Of a DNA stretch of 64,000 nucleotides, positions 28,301 through 34,968 are shown one piece after another. The notes under the pieces are model-generated. The model ran no database searches. It was not told the DNA's origin and was given only the letters and a program-made list of their open reading frames with translations. Position numbers and translations under genes: made by a program. The first letter of the stretch is position 1. Each line of letters starts with the position of its first letter. Origin of the DNA: an uncultured Pseudomonadota bacterium (GTDB taxonomy: Bacteria; Myxococcota_A; UBA796; SXON01); assembly GCA_903875225.1 (NCBI GenBank), contig CAIQVJ010000060.1, forward strand, positions 1 through 64,000, written 5' to 3'.

Positions 28301-28535
28301 GGAGAGCGCGGTCATCCCGGTCATCGTCGGGAACTCCTTTCACGCGCTGCTGCTCTCCGATGCGCTCAAGAAGGCCGGGATCAACGTGCAGCCGATCCTC
28401 TACCCAGCGGTGGCAGACAACGCCTCGCGGCTCCGGTTCTTCCTGTCCAGCCTGCACAGTCACCAGCAACTGGCGCACACGGCCGAGACCGTGGCGAGAG
28501 AGCTGGGACGGATCCGGGCCGCGAACCCGGTGTGA
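22302..28535 (+). CDS. Iterative PKS fused to alpha-oxoamine synthase (KS-AT-ACP-KR-DH-AOS)
   Basis: 2,077 residues. KS about 5-440 with Cys218, His353 and His391. AT about 600-900 with GHSLG Ser701 and HAFH 799-802, indicating malonyl-CoA. ACP about 975-1065 with Ser1023 (GFDSLMV). KR about 1195-1390 with TGGTGWLG and Tyr1332. DH about 1420-1690 with His1431 (LADHALYG) and Asp1577. PLP-dependent AOS about 1705-2077 with VDEAHSFG and Lys1920 (GTLSKTLSS). AOS enzymes join an amino acid to an acyl thioester with CO2 loss. The ACP-before-KR order is like PUFA synthases. No ER or thioesterase is present, so AOS should release the chain. The ATG at 22302 has GAGGAG 8 bases upstream. The preceding 98 bases hold a GCCCC/GGGGC hairpin (22236-22249). 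Confidence 0.92.
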   Translation: MKPSRPIAIIGMACRFPDAPNLSRYWQLLREGRHAFKQPPRDRWDHAAFYSENHRASDRYYAPNGAFIDGIRQFAALEFGIPPRRIEVMDPQQRITLEAAWNAVLDAGYGPSADARAVAGAKPLRTLDKRRIGTFVGVTGTEYRTLLVSRAVAGLMAAGELGTGTQDPAVLNAIAQTVNRVVPTRAFSAAGLLANMVAACVAQELDFGGPAYTLDAACASAMVALHDACTWLRDGQIDAAVAGGVYLNLSPENLIAFSRIGAISASGVCRPFDARADGFVQGEGVGMVMLKRLEDAIGDNDRIYAVIAGSSCNNDGKGDGPMSPRPDGQVEVMGTAWDDAGVTADSIGYIEAHGTGTNVGDRTELSALRSVLKGRTVGPVNLGSAKANIGHTMSAAGIAGLIKATLSVHHHTVPPIANWSEPHPDHGLDDGVFALDRTARPWHSATPRHATVSSFGFGGTNGHIVLRQAPEGRPTRLFPVRAMAEAAPRALGHGSDTSQPAAGNEGFPATMPQLVVVSAETPALLVAYMRELAATLADTQDQPGAFAAAVHTLNLARRRRTIRCAVVASSLDQLSTRLGNAARALEADPTLHGNVDRDTVIGTGNAQPVAFLCPGQGMQKVGLLRDWLVLPEFAATLAEMEEAVRDITPRPLLSYLYGPDATEEALTDTAIAQPVMFTIGVAVARVLRTLGVEPAVVLGHSLGEFTAAALSGGADVVDTLRFVARRGAAMSALAGDHGAMAAVMAAAEEITPHLPPDVVIANRNHPRQHVISGPTPGVEAAVATLTAADIKARRIPVSHAFHSPMLESVQRDVDSGLDDVAFHAPTIRMASCIAERPATDASAVRAIFRKHAVSPVEYVRGLGQCDGARIFVQLSGGATLTAFARGVLSHGESIVSVAAEMPATHPGDTDNGLGLVRVLALCAAHGHGVDLSAFGQGLAMLPPVPLLTQEYWGVQTQAHLVQLAGSSGAQVAVAPVSAPVGDLPPTDDDVRARVLRVVAKVSAFPADALKSDQRLLDDLGFDSLMVAELAQKLTEDFPGFGGIPRALFAKNPTVQDLVSHVERSTGEQEIALSDPSRPMQLFGIHAVPAPPTGRQVASARVLDQPAISDLRSLKPCSFVARVTGESAGTLATIGFVKALAREWPQHKVQAVHGSMADAEREACLAERDPEVLYDQGERRVPALSPQSVPPTEPGALRGERVLLTGGTGWLGRVLARALLAAGADEVILLGSRPDAGEALAELGARARYVQADLTTEPGLAVVKNLHPTRLVHAAGTLADGLMGTVEPAIAARAWAVKVDALRNLLRALPGLRRVTAIGSYASFFGNAYQTEYAAANAAMSAVIRESGVAGGVQIWGPWDGSDMVATIPQAMKREMRESGVWFVDRDRGAEAFLAALNAEGDVVMGLDLPEQQRVVEVSEQLTPDMPWLADHALYGKPTVPMAVIADEAVGLGSALLGPSEVVDLTLFDGVTVDKPVTVRHRVEGSTYTVLVGNRTAWKATLRPAAATPEAPTPAAAGESPSAWDIATFYRDHTFHGPLLQGICSIDGIGESHVRGRVRIGNAASWKLAWTFSPLAVDSAFQLAAVWAVQKKGRAGFPVRVARWTQRPITQVVSADGTLGVIGVFRDAEADRFRGDVWLLDDNGAVVGYGEGVEAELRQVEAAVPEAPPVPEKFWNFGKFPEYEDLDQRLQAALMLGIDNPYFKTIEGCARDTVVIGGRELIHFSGYNYLGFSGHPYVEKRVGEAVHRYGTSVSASRVASGERPIHAELEARLARALDVEAALVFTAGHATNVTTIGHLFGAKDLILHDELIHDSVFQGMKLSGATRRPFPHDDSVALGRMLAQLRPHYEKVCIIVEGVYSMDGDVCDLPAYVALKKQHKAFLMVDEAHSFGVVGKHGLGVREHFGLPGGDVDIWMGTLSKTLSSCGGYIAGSGVLIQLLKYTAPGFIFSAGLTPANTAAAIAALELMEQEPHTVTKLQQNAAYFYAECQKHGLDNGPAAGESAVIPVIVGNSFHALLLSDALKKAGINVQPILYPAVADNASRLRFFLSSLHSHQQLAHTAETVARELGRIRAANPV

Positions 28536-28599
28536 CCGGCGTCGCCCCCTGGGAGCGGCGCGGGCGGCGTCCGCCTCGGGAGGCTGCCCCCCCGCGTGG

Positions 28600-29340
28600 T
28601 CACCACTCCCCGGACACCCGGAAGGCCACCGGAGAGACCTGCATCTCGATCGGCTCCTCGAACCGCCCGGCGATCACGCGGGTCACCCGGGGCGAGGCGA
28701 GGCCCAGGCCAGCGCCCACCACGGCGCCGACCGCCACGTCGCTCCAATAGTGTTGTCCGGCCTCGACCCGTGCGGTGCCGACCAGCGCGGTGCCGAGGAC
28801 TGCCACCCCGTAGCCGAGCCCGACAGCGACGGGGCTCCGGGCCGGGCCAGAGTACATGTCGACGGCAGATGCCGCGTAGAACAGGTTGAACGCGGTGAGC
28901 TCCGTGTGCCCCGAGAAGAACGACCAGCAGTCGTCGCGGTCCGCACCGTGCAGGCTTCGACAGCTCGAGCCCGACGGCTGGTACCCCTGGTTCCAGGTGT
29001 AGGGCCGGGGCCTCCCCGCCTCCATCTTGACGATCTGCGCCGCGCCGAGGGCAACGGCGAGCCCGCTCACCCACGCGGCGGCCGGCTCGTACCGGCCCCC
29101 TCCCGTCGGGTTGAACAGCGTGTACGCACCCGCCGCGCCCCCGCCGACCACCAGGCTGCCGACCGTCCCCACATCGCTGAACATCTTCCACCCGCAGATC
29201 GGCTCCGCGTTGCCGGCGGCGCGCGCCTGATCACAGTTGGTGAGCGGAGACTGGAGGTCCAGCCCCTTCGGCGCGCCCCAGCCCGACGTCGGCGACTGGG
29301 CGCTCGCAGCGGCGACCAGACCGAGCAGCGGGACGAGCAT
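28600..29340 (-). CDS. PAP2 superfamily phosphatase, exported
   Basis: 246 residues. Signal peptide MLVPLLGLVAAASA then QSP. The three PAP2 motifs are present: KMEAGRPRP, SFFSGHTE (nucleophile-assisting His) and ARVEAGQHYWSD (catalytic His, Asp). Several hydrophobic segments place it in the membrane. PAP2 enzymes remove phosphate from lipid pyrophosphates or phosphatidic acid in the periplasm, so a lipid-recycling role fits the neighbourhood. It converges on the PKS-AOS gene (64-base gap). Confidence 0.88.
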   Translation of the reverse strand: MLVPLLGLVAAASAQSPTSGWGAPKGLDLQSPLTNCDQARAAGNAEPICGWKMFSDVGTVGSLVVGGGAAGAYTLFNPTGGGRYEPAAAWVSGLAVALGAAQIVKMEAGRPRPYTWNQGYQPSGSSCRSLHGADRDDCWSFFSGHTELTAFNLFYAASAVDMYSGPARSPVAVGLGYGVAVLGTALVGTARVEAGQHYWSDVAVGAVVGAGLGLASPRVTRVIAGRFEEPIEMQVSPVAFRVSGEW

Positions 29341-29342
29341 GG

Positions 29343-30908
29343 TCAGATCGTCCCGAAGTAGTTCGCGACAGCCATGTCCCAGGCCTCGGGGGTGGCCAGC
29401 GCAGGGGTGCGCTCGAAGCGCGCCTGGTTGGCGATCTGTTGGAGCAGGTCCCGGGGCTGGCAGAACCGCATCGGGCGGTTGGCTTGGTGATAGTGCCGGA
29501 AGACGAGATCCTCCGCCGCCCCCGCCGGGAGCTGGACGCCGAGCTGCGGCGCCATCATCTCCACGAGCTGGCAGAACTCGTCGGGCTCGGGATCCACGAC
29601 CTCCACCTTGTACGGGATGCGCCTGAGGAACGCCTCGTCCACGAGCTGCCGGGGCTCGAGGTTCGTCGAGAAAACGAGGATGGGATCGAACGGAGCCGTG
29701 ATCTTGCGGCCATCCGGCAACTTCAGGAAATCGAGCCGCTTCTCGAGCGGAAAGATCCACCGGTTCAGCAGGATCTGCGGCGGCGTGCGCTGTCGCCCGA
29801 AGTCATCGATCACCAGCGTGCCGCAGTTGGCCTTGAGCTGCAGCGGAGCCTCACAGATGTTGGTGAGCGGGTCGAGCTGGATCTCCAGCATCTCAAGCGT
29901 GAGCTCACCCCCCGCGACCACCGTGGGACGCTCGATCTTGATCCAGCGGCGATCGAGGCGCTCGGCGGCCGTGAGCGGCTTGAAATCGCTCTCGACCTGG
30001 TTGTGCGTGGCAGGATCGTAGACCTTCACCAGGTGGCCGTCGATCAGGAGCGTGTGCGGGATCCAGATGGTGTCCCCGAAGCAGCGGGTGAGCCGCTCGG
30101 CGATGCTGGTCTTGCCGTTGCCCGGCGCGCCGTGCAGGAACAGCGCCCGGCCGGACGTGATCGCCGGCCCGATTCGCGCCAGCAGCTTCCTGTTGATGAG
30201 CAGGTCCTCGAACGCGGTGTCGAGGTCCGCGGGTGTGAGATCCCGATGGCTCGGAGACTGCTCCTTCACGCTCTGCAGGTACTGCTCGAACGGCACGGGA
30301 GCTGGTCCCACGTAGGCGCACACACGCTTGTAGTCCTGTGCACGCGCACGGCCCAGATCGGTCAGATCGTAGACGAAATCGCCCACGTTCGTCGACGTGC
30401 GGTGCTGGACCATCTTCTGCTGCTTGAGGTAGTCGAGCAGCTCCTTGATGAGCGGGGTCGTGATGCAGATGTCCGTCGCGATGTTGCGCCCCGACTCACT
30501 CCCGACCACCAACAGGTAACGAAGGACGATCTGCTCGATGAGCAGTGGATCGGTGCCCGTCTCCTCCCAGGTACGGGGCTCGCGCGGCTGAAACCGGGAC
30601 ATCGTCGGCATGCTCATCAGCCCCGCGGACGGCGAAGGGCTCGGGGCGAGCCCCCCCCCGGCGAGCGAGACGGTGATGGCGGGGCCCGAGGACTCCTCGG
30701 CTCCGAACGCAGCGCGCGGAGTCGGCGCGTGCCGCGGCGTGAGCGGGATGTTCGAGCGCGGCAGGGGCTCGACCTCTGGAGGGCGAGACGGCACCGCCTC
30801 GGGCCTGGGACGGTTGAGGGCCAGGGGTTTCGGCCGCGCAAAGCCCTCTGCGGAAGTCGGCGTGCCTGCTGGGGCGGCAGAGGGGCGTTGGGGAGGATCG
30901 GTAGGCAT
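29343..30908 (-). CDS. AAA ATPase with winged-helix-like N-region
   Basis: 521 residues. A Pro-rich disordered N-terminus (1-110) precedes a helical region resembling a winged helix (about 120-200: DPLLIEQIVLRYLLV, TTPLIKELLDYLKQQ). The ATPase core has Walker A HGAPGNGKTS (about 260-270), Walker B TLVIDDFGRQ and sensor 1 ILVFSTNL. It most resembles uncharacterised MoxR-like AAA proteins of myxobacteria and planctomycetes. Two bases separate it from the PAP2 gene downstream, so they share a transcript. The partner process is unknown. Confidence 0.78.
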   Translation of the reverse strand: MPTDPPQRPSAAPAGTPTSAEGFARPKPLALNRPRPEAVPSRPPEVEPLPRSNIPLTPRHAPTPRAAFGAEESSGPAITVSLAGGGLAPSPSPSAGLMSMPTMSRFQPREPRTWEETGTDPLLIEQIVLRYLLVVGSESGRNIATDICITTPLIKELLDYLKQQKMVQHRTSTNVGDFVYDLTDLGRARAQDYKRVCAYVGPAPVPFEQYLQSVKEQSPSHRDLTPADLDTAFEDLLINRKLLARIGPAITSGRALFLHGAPGNGKTSIAERLTRCFGDTIWIPHTLLIDGHLVKVYDPATHNQVESDFKPLTAAERLDRRWIKIERPTVVAGGELTLEMLEIQLDPLTNICEAPLQLKANCGTLVIDDFGRQRTPPQILLNRWIFPLEKRLDFLKLPDGRKITAPFDPILVFSTNLEPRQLVDEAFLRRIPYKVEVVDPEPDEFCQLVEMMAPQLGVQLPAGAAEDLVFRHYHQANRPMRFCQPRDLLQQIANQARFERTPALATPEAWDMAVANYFGTI

Positions 30909-30959
30909 GCTCGCAAACGTATCTCTTTCCCGTGCGCAGCCGCCGGGCTAGAGCCCGTC

Positions 30960-31646
30960 ATGGGTCTCTACTCCCGCCTCAAGAACCGCCTGCTCCGTTC
31001 CCGGACCCAACCCACCATCGGGGCCGGGTTCCCCGGTTCGTACCAGGAGGAGTGGAACGAGCTCGTGGAGCAGGTCGACAACTACGGCCAGAAGATCGGC
31101 GCCGCCGTCGTGCAGAGCTGGGAGGTCGGGGCGGCGGAGCTCGGCCGCACGCTGCACGGCAAGCCCGGGGAGAAGGTGCTGATCGAGCGGTACAGCGACG
31201 CGTTGGTGCCCACGCTCACGCCGTTCCAGGACCTGCACAAGAAGACCCCCGCAGCCATGAAGCTCGGCTTCGACCGGGGGGTGGCGTCGGGCCAGATCAG
31301 CGCCGCCAGCAAGGCCCTGCTCACCCTCGTGGACGGGCTGGGGCCCGCCGCCATGGAGGGGTGGGCGAAAGGGGTGGCCTACCTCGAGCCGGTCCTGGCC
31401 GAATGTTCCGACCCCGAGGGCGCACGCCGCGCGATGCTCGCGCACGGAAGCGCGCTCCAGGCTGCCTGCCAGGCGGCCGAGACCGTGCTGATCGCGGAGC
31501 TGGCCCTGGCGCCGGAGCGGGCGTCGTTGTGGGTGGCGGTGACCGAGCCGTTCGACCGGTGGCAGCTCAAGCTGGTGCGGGAGCTGGAGATCGCGTTGAC
31601 GCGCGCCACCCGGGAGCTTGCCGCCAACGTGAAGGCGCCTGCATAG
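30960..31646 (+). CDS. Hypothetical helical protein
   Basis: 228 residues from ATG 30960, divergent from the AAA ATPase (51-base gap). A basic N-terminus (GLYSRLKNRLLRSR) is followed by long amphipathic helices (YQEEWNELVEQVDNYG, ALYLEP-like repeats) and no membrane segment. It has no family I recognise. It is one base upstream of the hydrolase gene and probably in the same operon. Confidence 0.6.
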   Translation: MGLYSRLKNRLLRSRTQPTIGAGFPGSYQEEWNELVEQVDNYGQKIGAAVVQSWEVGAAELGRTLHGKPGEKVLIERYSDALVPTLTPFQDLHKKTPAAMKLGFDRGVASGQISAASKALLTLVDGLGPAAMEGWAKGVAYLEPVLAECSDPEGARRAMLAHGSALQAACQAAETVLIAELALAPERASLWVAVTEPFDRWQLKLVRELEIALTRATRELAANVKAPA

Positions 31647-31647
31647 G

Positions 31648-32487
31648 GTGACCTCGCTCACGACCCGGGCGACCTGGAGCGCCCTGTCCGCAGCCCGCCT
31701 GCGCTTTCGGGCGGAGGAGGCGATGGCCCGCGGTTTGAACCCCACCCGCGTCGAGCCGGTCACCCTGCGCTCCCCCGCCGGCTACCCGCTCCCCGCGCGC
31801 ATCCACCTGCACGCGAACGGGAGGCCCGGGCCATCGCCGGCTGTGCTGCTCTGCCCGGGCGGCCTCGACGGGCTCGACGGAGGCGAGGGGCTCTCGGTCG
31901 TGCTCGGATGCCAGCGACTTGCGCGGGCGGGCTTTGCGGCGATGTGCTGGTCCCCCTCCGGCCGGGAGGGCGCGCCCGGTAGGGAGGATCGGAACGGTCC
32001 GCTGCACCAGGCCGAGGCGGCGGCGGCCATGCGTGTGCTGGTTCAGCACCCGGCTGTGGACCCGGATCGCGTGGTGATCCTGACGATCAGCTTCGGGCTG
32101 GTGCTGGGCCTGGCTGCAGCGAGCGCTGGCGTTCCGGTGCGCGGGCTGATCGACTGGGAGGGGCCGCCGAGCCGGCGCTGGTTCGTCGCGAGCCGCCTGA
32201 ACCTGGAGTCCAGACCCGAGGACGATGCGTTCTGGACGGAGCGTGAGCCGGTCCGGAGCGTGGCTCGTCTGACCGTGCCGTACTGGCGGGCGCAGGGACG
32301 CTGGGACCACGTGCACGGAGCGGACACCACGTTGGCGCTCGAGATGGTCGATGCAGCGCGAGCCGCCGGTGTACCGGACGTGCGGCTGAACGGAAGGGAC
32401 ACCTGGAGTCCGCCGACCCTCTTGCCCTCGTCCATGCGGGGCCAATCGGCCGCGATGTTGGGGTGGGTGCACGAACTGACGCGATGA
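31648..32487 (+). CDS. Alpha/beta-hydrolase, dienelactone-hydrolase-like
   Basis: 279 residues from a GTG. The fold is suggested by the strand PAVLLCPGGLDGL, the nucleophile elbow LTISFGLVLGLAAAS, and a late His region. The elbow reads T-x-S-x-G rather than G-x-S-x-G, so the first Gly is replaced by Thr. The Asp/His of the triad cannot be assigned with certainty. Substrate unknown. Confidence 0.6.
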   Translation: MTSLTTRATWSALSAARLRFRAEEAMARGLNPTRVEPVTLRSPAGYPLPARIHLHANGRPGPSPAVLLCPGGLDGLDGGEGLSVVLGCQRLARAGFAAMCWSPSGREGAPGREDRNGPLHQAEAAAAMRVLVQHPAVDPDRVVILTISFGLVLGLAAASAGVPVRGLIDWEGPPSRRWFVASRLNLESRPEDDAFWTEREPVRSVARLTVPYWRAQGRWDHVHGADTTLALEMVDAARAAGVPDVRLNGRDTWSPPTLLPSSMRGQSAAMLGWVHELTR

Positions 32488-32550
32488 CCGTCGGCCGTCC
32501 CACCGCCCCCGGCGAAGTTGCGGCCCCGCCGAGCGAGGCCGCCACGCACC

Positions 32551-33978
32551 CTAGATCGCGTGCTCGCCCAACGCCCGCTTGAGCGGCTTGTTGAACGCGA
32601 ACATCAGCGCCCCGGTCGTCACCCCGATCGCGCAGAGCATGAGGAAGAACATGGTCTTCGTCATGTCGTCGTAGAACGTGCCGATGTAGCCGGAGAGGAA
32701 GTTCCCGAAGAAGCTGGACGCCAGCCACATGCCCATCATCATGCTCACGATGCGGGGAGGCGAGACCTTCGTCACCAGCGAGAGGCCGATCGGCGAGAGG
32801 TAGAGCTCGCCAACGGTGAGCACCAGCGTGCAGAAGAACGGCCAGAACACGCTGCCCTTGCCGTCGCCGACCAGGAACGCGCCGTACGCCATGACCACGA
32901 ACGAGAGCCCGAGCACGGTGGAGCCGATCGCCATCTTGCCGACCGAGCTGGGCTCGGTGCCGCGCTGGTTCTGCCACCGCCAGAAGATGTCGAGCAGCGG
33001 GGCCATCATGAAGATCATGAACGGATTGAACGACTGGAACCAGTTCGGCGGGATGGCGAACCCGAGGATCACCGGCCAGTTCGTCTGCGTGTCCGCCCAC
33101 GTCTGCATGGTGTTGCCCTGCTGCTCGTACACGGCCCAGAACGAGATGTTGAGGCCGCACAGCGCGACCAACGCGATGACCTTGACCCAGTCCTCACGGG
33201 TGAGCGGGCCGGACGCCGCATTGGTCGCGGCCTTCTCGGCCCGCGGCTTCTCGGGCGCGAGGTACCTGCCTCCGAAGGCGTACATCACGAGGCCGATGCA
33301 CAGGCCGACGCCCGCAGCGCCGAAGCCCCAGTCCCACCCGTACTCGACGGCGAGCGTGCCACACACGAGGTTGCAGATGAACGCGCCGAGGTTGATCCCC
33401 ATGTAGAAGATCGTGAACGCGCCGTCTCGACGGGAATCTCCCGGGGCGTACAGATCACCCACCTGGGTGGAGATGTTCGGCTTGAAGAACCCGTTACCGA
33501 TGATGAGCAGCCCGAGCGCCACCAGGAACAACTGCTGGGACGCCATCACGAAGTGCCCGATCGCCATCACGATGCCGCCGATGTAGACGGACTTGCGCTG
33601 GCCGATCCAACGGTCGGCGATGATGCCGCCGAAGAACGGCGTGGCGTAGACGAGGGCCGTGTAGCCGCCGTACATGCTGGATGCGAAGTCCTGCACCGAA
33701 CTGTGCGCGATGAGGCCGCTCGGCAACTTTGCCAGCAGATCGTAGCCGAGGAAGTGGAACGGGTTGCTGGGGAGCTCCTTCGGGACCTCCGCGCTGTCGG
33801 ACGGGTAGAGCTTGAGCCCGGCGGTGCTGCACAGGTAGTAGACCATGTAGGCCTTCAAGAGCCCGCGCATGCCGTAGTAGGAGAACCGCTCCCACATCTC
33901 AGTGAAGAACAGGATGTAGAGGCCGACAGGGTGACCGAAGAACTGGGGCTGTTTTTCGGGGGGGACGTGGTCCGACAA
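32551..33978 (-). CDS. POT/PTR family proton-coupled peptide transporter
   Basis: 475 residues, 12-14 helices. The POT signature FTEMWERFSYYGMRGLL (ExxERFxYY) is near residues 25-41, and a large central cytosolic loop follows the sixth helix. It takes up di- and tripeptides with protons. The start is TTG, supported by CGGAG five bases upstream; no ATG is better placed. It converges on the hydrolase gene. Confidence 0.92.
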   Translation of the reverse strand: MSDHVPPEKQPQFFGHPVGLYILFFTEMWERFSYYGMRGLLKAYMVYYLCSTAGLKLYPSDSAEVPKELPSNPFHFLGYDLLAKLPSGLIAHSSVQDFASSMYGGYTALVYATPFFGGIIADRWIGQRKSVYIGGIVMAIGHFVMASQQLFLVALGLLIIGNGFFKPNISTQVGDLYAPGDSRRDGAFTIFYMGINLGAFICNLVCGTLAVEYGWDWGFGAAGVGLCIGLVMYAFGGRYLAPEKPRAEKAATNAASGPLTREDWVKVIALVALCGLNISFWAVYEQQGNTMQTWADTQTNWPVILGFAIPPNWFQSFNPFMIFMMAPLLDIFWRWQNQRGTEPSSVGKMAIGSTVLGLSFVVMAYGAFLVGDGKGSVFWPFFCTLVLTVGELYLSPIGLSLVTKVSPPRIVSMMMGMWLASSFFGNFLSGYIGTFYDDMTKTMFFLMLCAIGVTTGALMFAFNKPLKRALGEHAI

Positions 33979-34061
33979 GCTGGCTCCGGGAGGCCGCGCG
34001 AGGGTATCATACTGGCCCGTCCGGGGGGGTACCCCGCGCGCGGACGCAATACCTCCAGCCC

Positions 34062-34895
34062 ATGAAGACCGTTCAGCTCGTCGGCAGCACGACGCTCACC
34101 CGCGTGGCGCTGCCCTGGTTCCTGGAGCGCGCCGGTGTGCGCGTGGTGGCCGTGGACGTGGGTGAGGAAGACGAGGCCCGCCCCTGGTTTGCGCCGGTGC
34201 GGGGCCTGTGCAGAGAGCTCGGCGTCGCTGTCGGGCGCAAGCCCGCAGACGTGGTCCTCGATCTGGACCCGGACGCTCGGCGGCCGGGCTGCGGAGTGCG
34301 GCTCGTCGGGCCCGGCGGCGTGACGCCGGACTTCTGCCGCGCGCTCCTGCCCCGCGGGCTCGGGATCCGGGGCTGGAGCATGGTCTACGGAGATGGTGAC
34401 GCCCTCTGGTCCAGAGCCGAGATGCAGATCCTGGACGACGACGACGGCGCGCGCCTCCGGGACCGGGCCACCCTGCGCGGCATCGAGGCCCTGGCCGCCG
34501 GCTGGGACCCGCCGGACGCCGGGGCGGACGGCGGCGTTCCCCCGCCGCACCCGCCGTTCGCGCCCGGCCGTTTCCGGATGTCCGAGGCGCAGATCATCTG
34601 GCAACAGGGTGCCCTCGAGATCCTTGCCCGGATCCGCGCCCTGTGCGGGCCCTACGGCGGCGCCCGCACCCACGTGGGCGACACCCCCGTGGCGATCGAG
34701 GCCGCCGAGATCGCCCCCGATGCCGACGCCTCCTTCTCACCCGGCACGATCGTCGAGGTCGACCGCGGCATCGTCATCGCTTGCGGCACCGGCGCCATCC
34801 GCGTGCTGGCGCTCCGGCCGTCGTGGCGTCCCCTGCGCGGGGCAGCCGAGTACGCCGCCGAGGTCGGCCTCAGCGCCGGATACCAGCTCACCTGA
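34062..34895 (+). CDS. Formyltransferase-like protein, degenerate
   Basis: 277 residues. The C-terminal 70 residues (GDTPVAIEAAEI, SPGTIVEVDRGIVIACGTGAIRV) are a good match to the OB-fold C-domain of methionyl-tRNA formyltransferase. The N-terminal half keeps the Rossmann order (QLVGSTTLTRVALPWFLERAGVRVVAVDV) but lacks the GT-x-x-F start and the N-H-D catalytic residues, and AYG/HxSLLPxxRG is replaced by SMVYGDGDALW. It is probably a formyltransferase relative with new chemistry or a non-enzyme. Seventy-three bases separate it from the radical SAM gene. Confidence 0.55.
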   Translation: MKTVQLVGSTTLTRVALPWFLERAGVRVVAVDVGEEDEARPWFAPVRGLCRELGVAVGRKPADVVLDLDPDARRPGCGVRLVGPGGVTPDFCRALLPRGLGIRGWSMVYGDGDALWSRAEMQILDDDDGARLRDRATLRGIEALAAGWDPPDAGADGGVPPPHPPFAPGRFRMSEAQIIWQQGALEILARIRALCGPYGGARTHVGDTPVAIEAAEIAPDADASFSPGTIVEVDRGIVIACGTGAIRVLALRPSWRPLRGAAEYAAEVGLSAGYQLT

Positions 34896-34968
34896 CCGCC
34901 AGCGGAGCCCGTAGCCCGCGGCACCCCCGCACACGCCCGGCGATGCTACGCTGCACCCCGAGGTCCAC

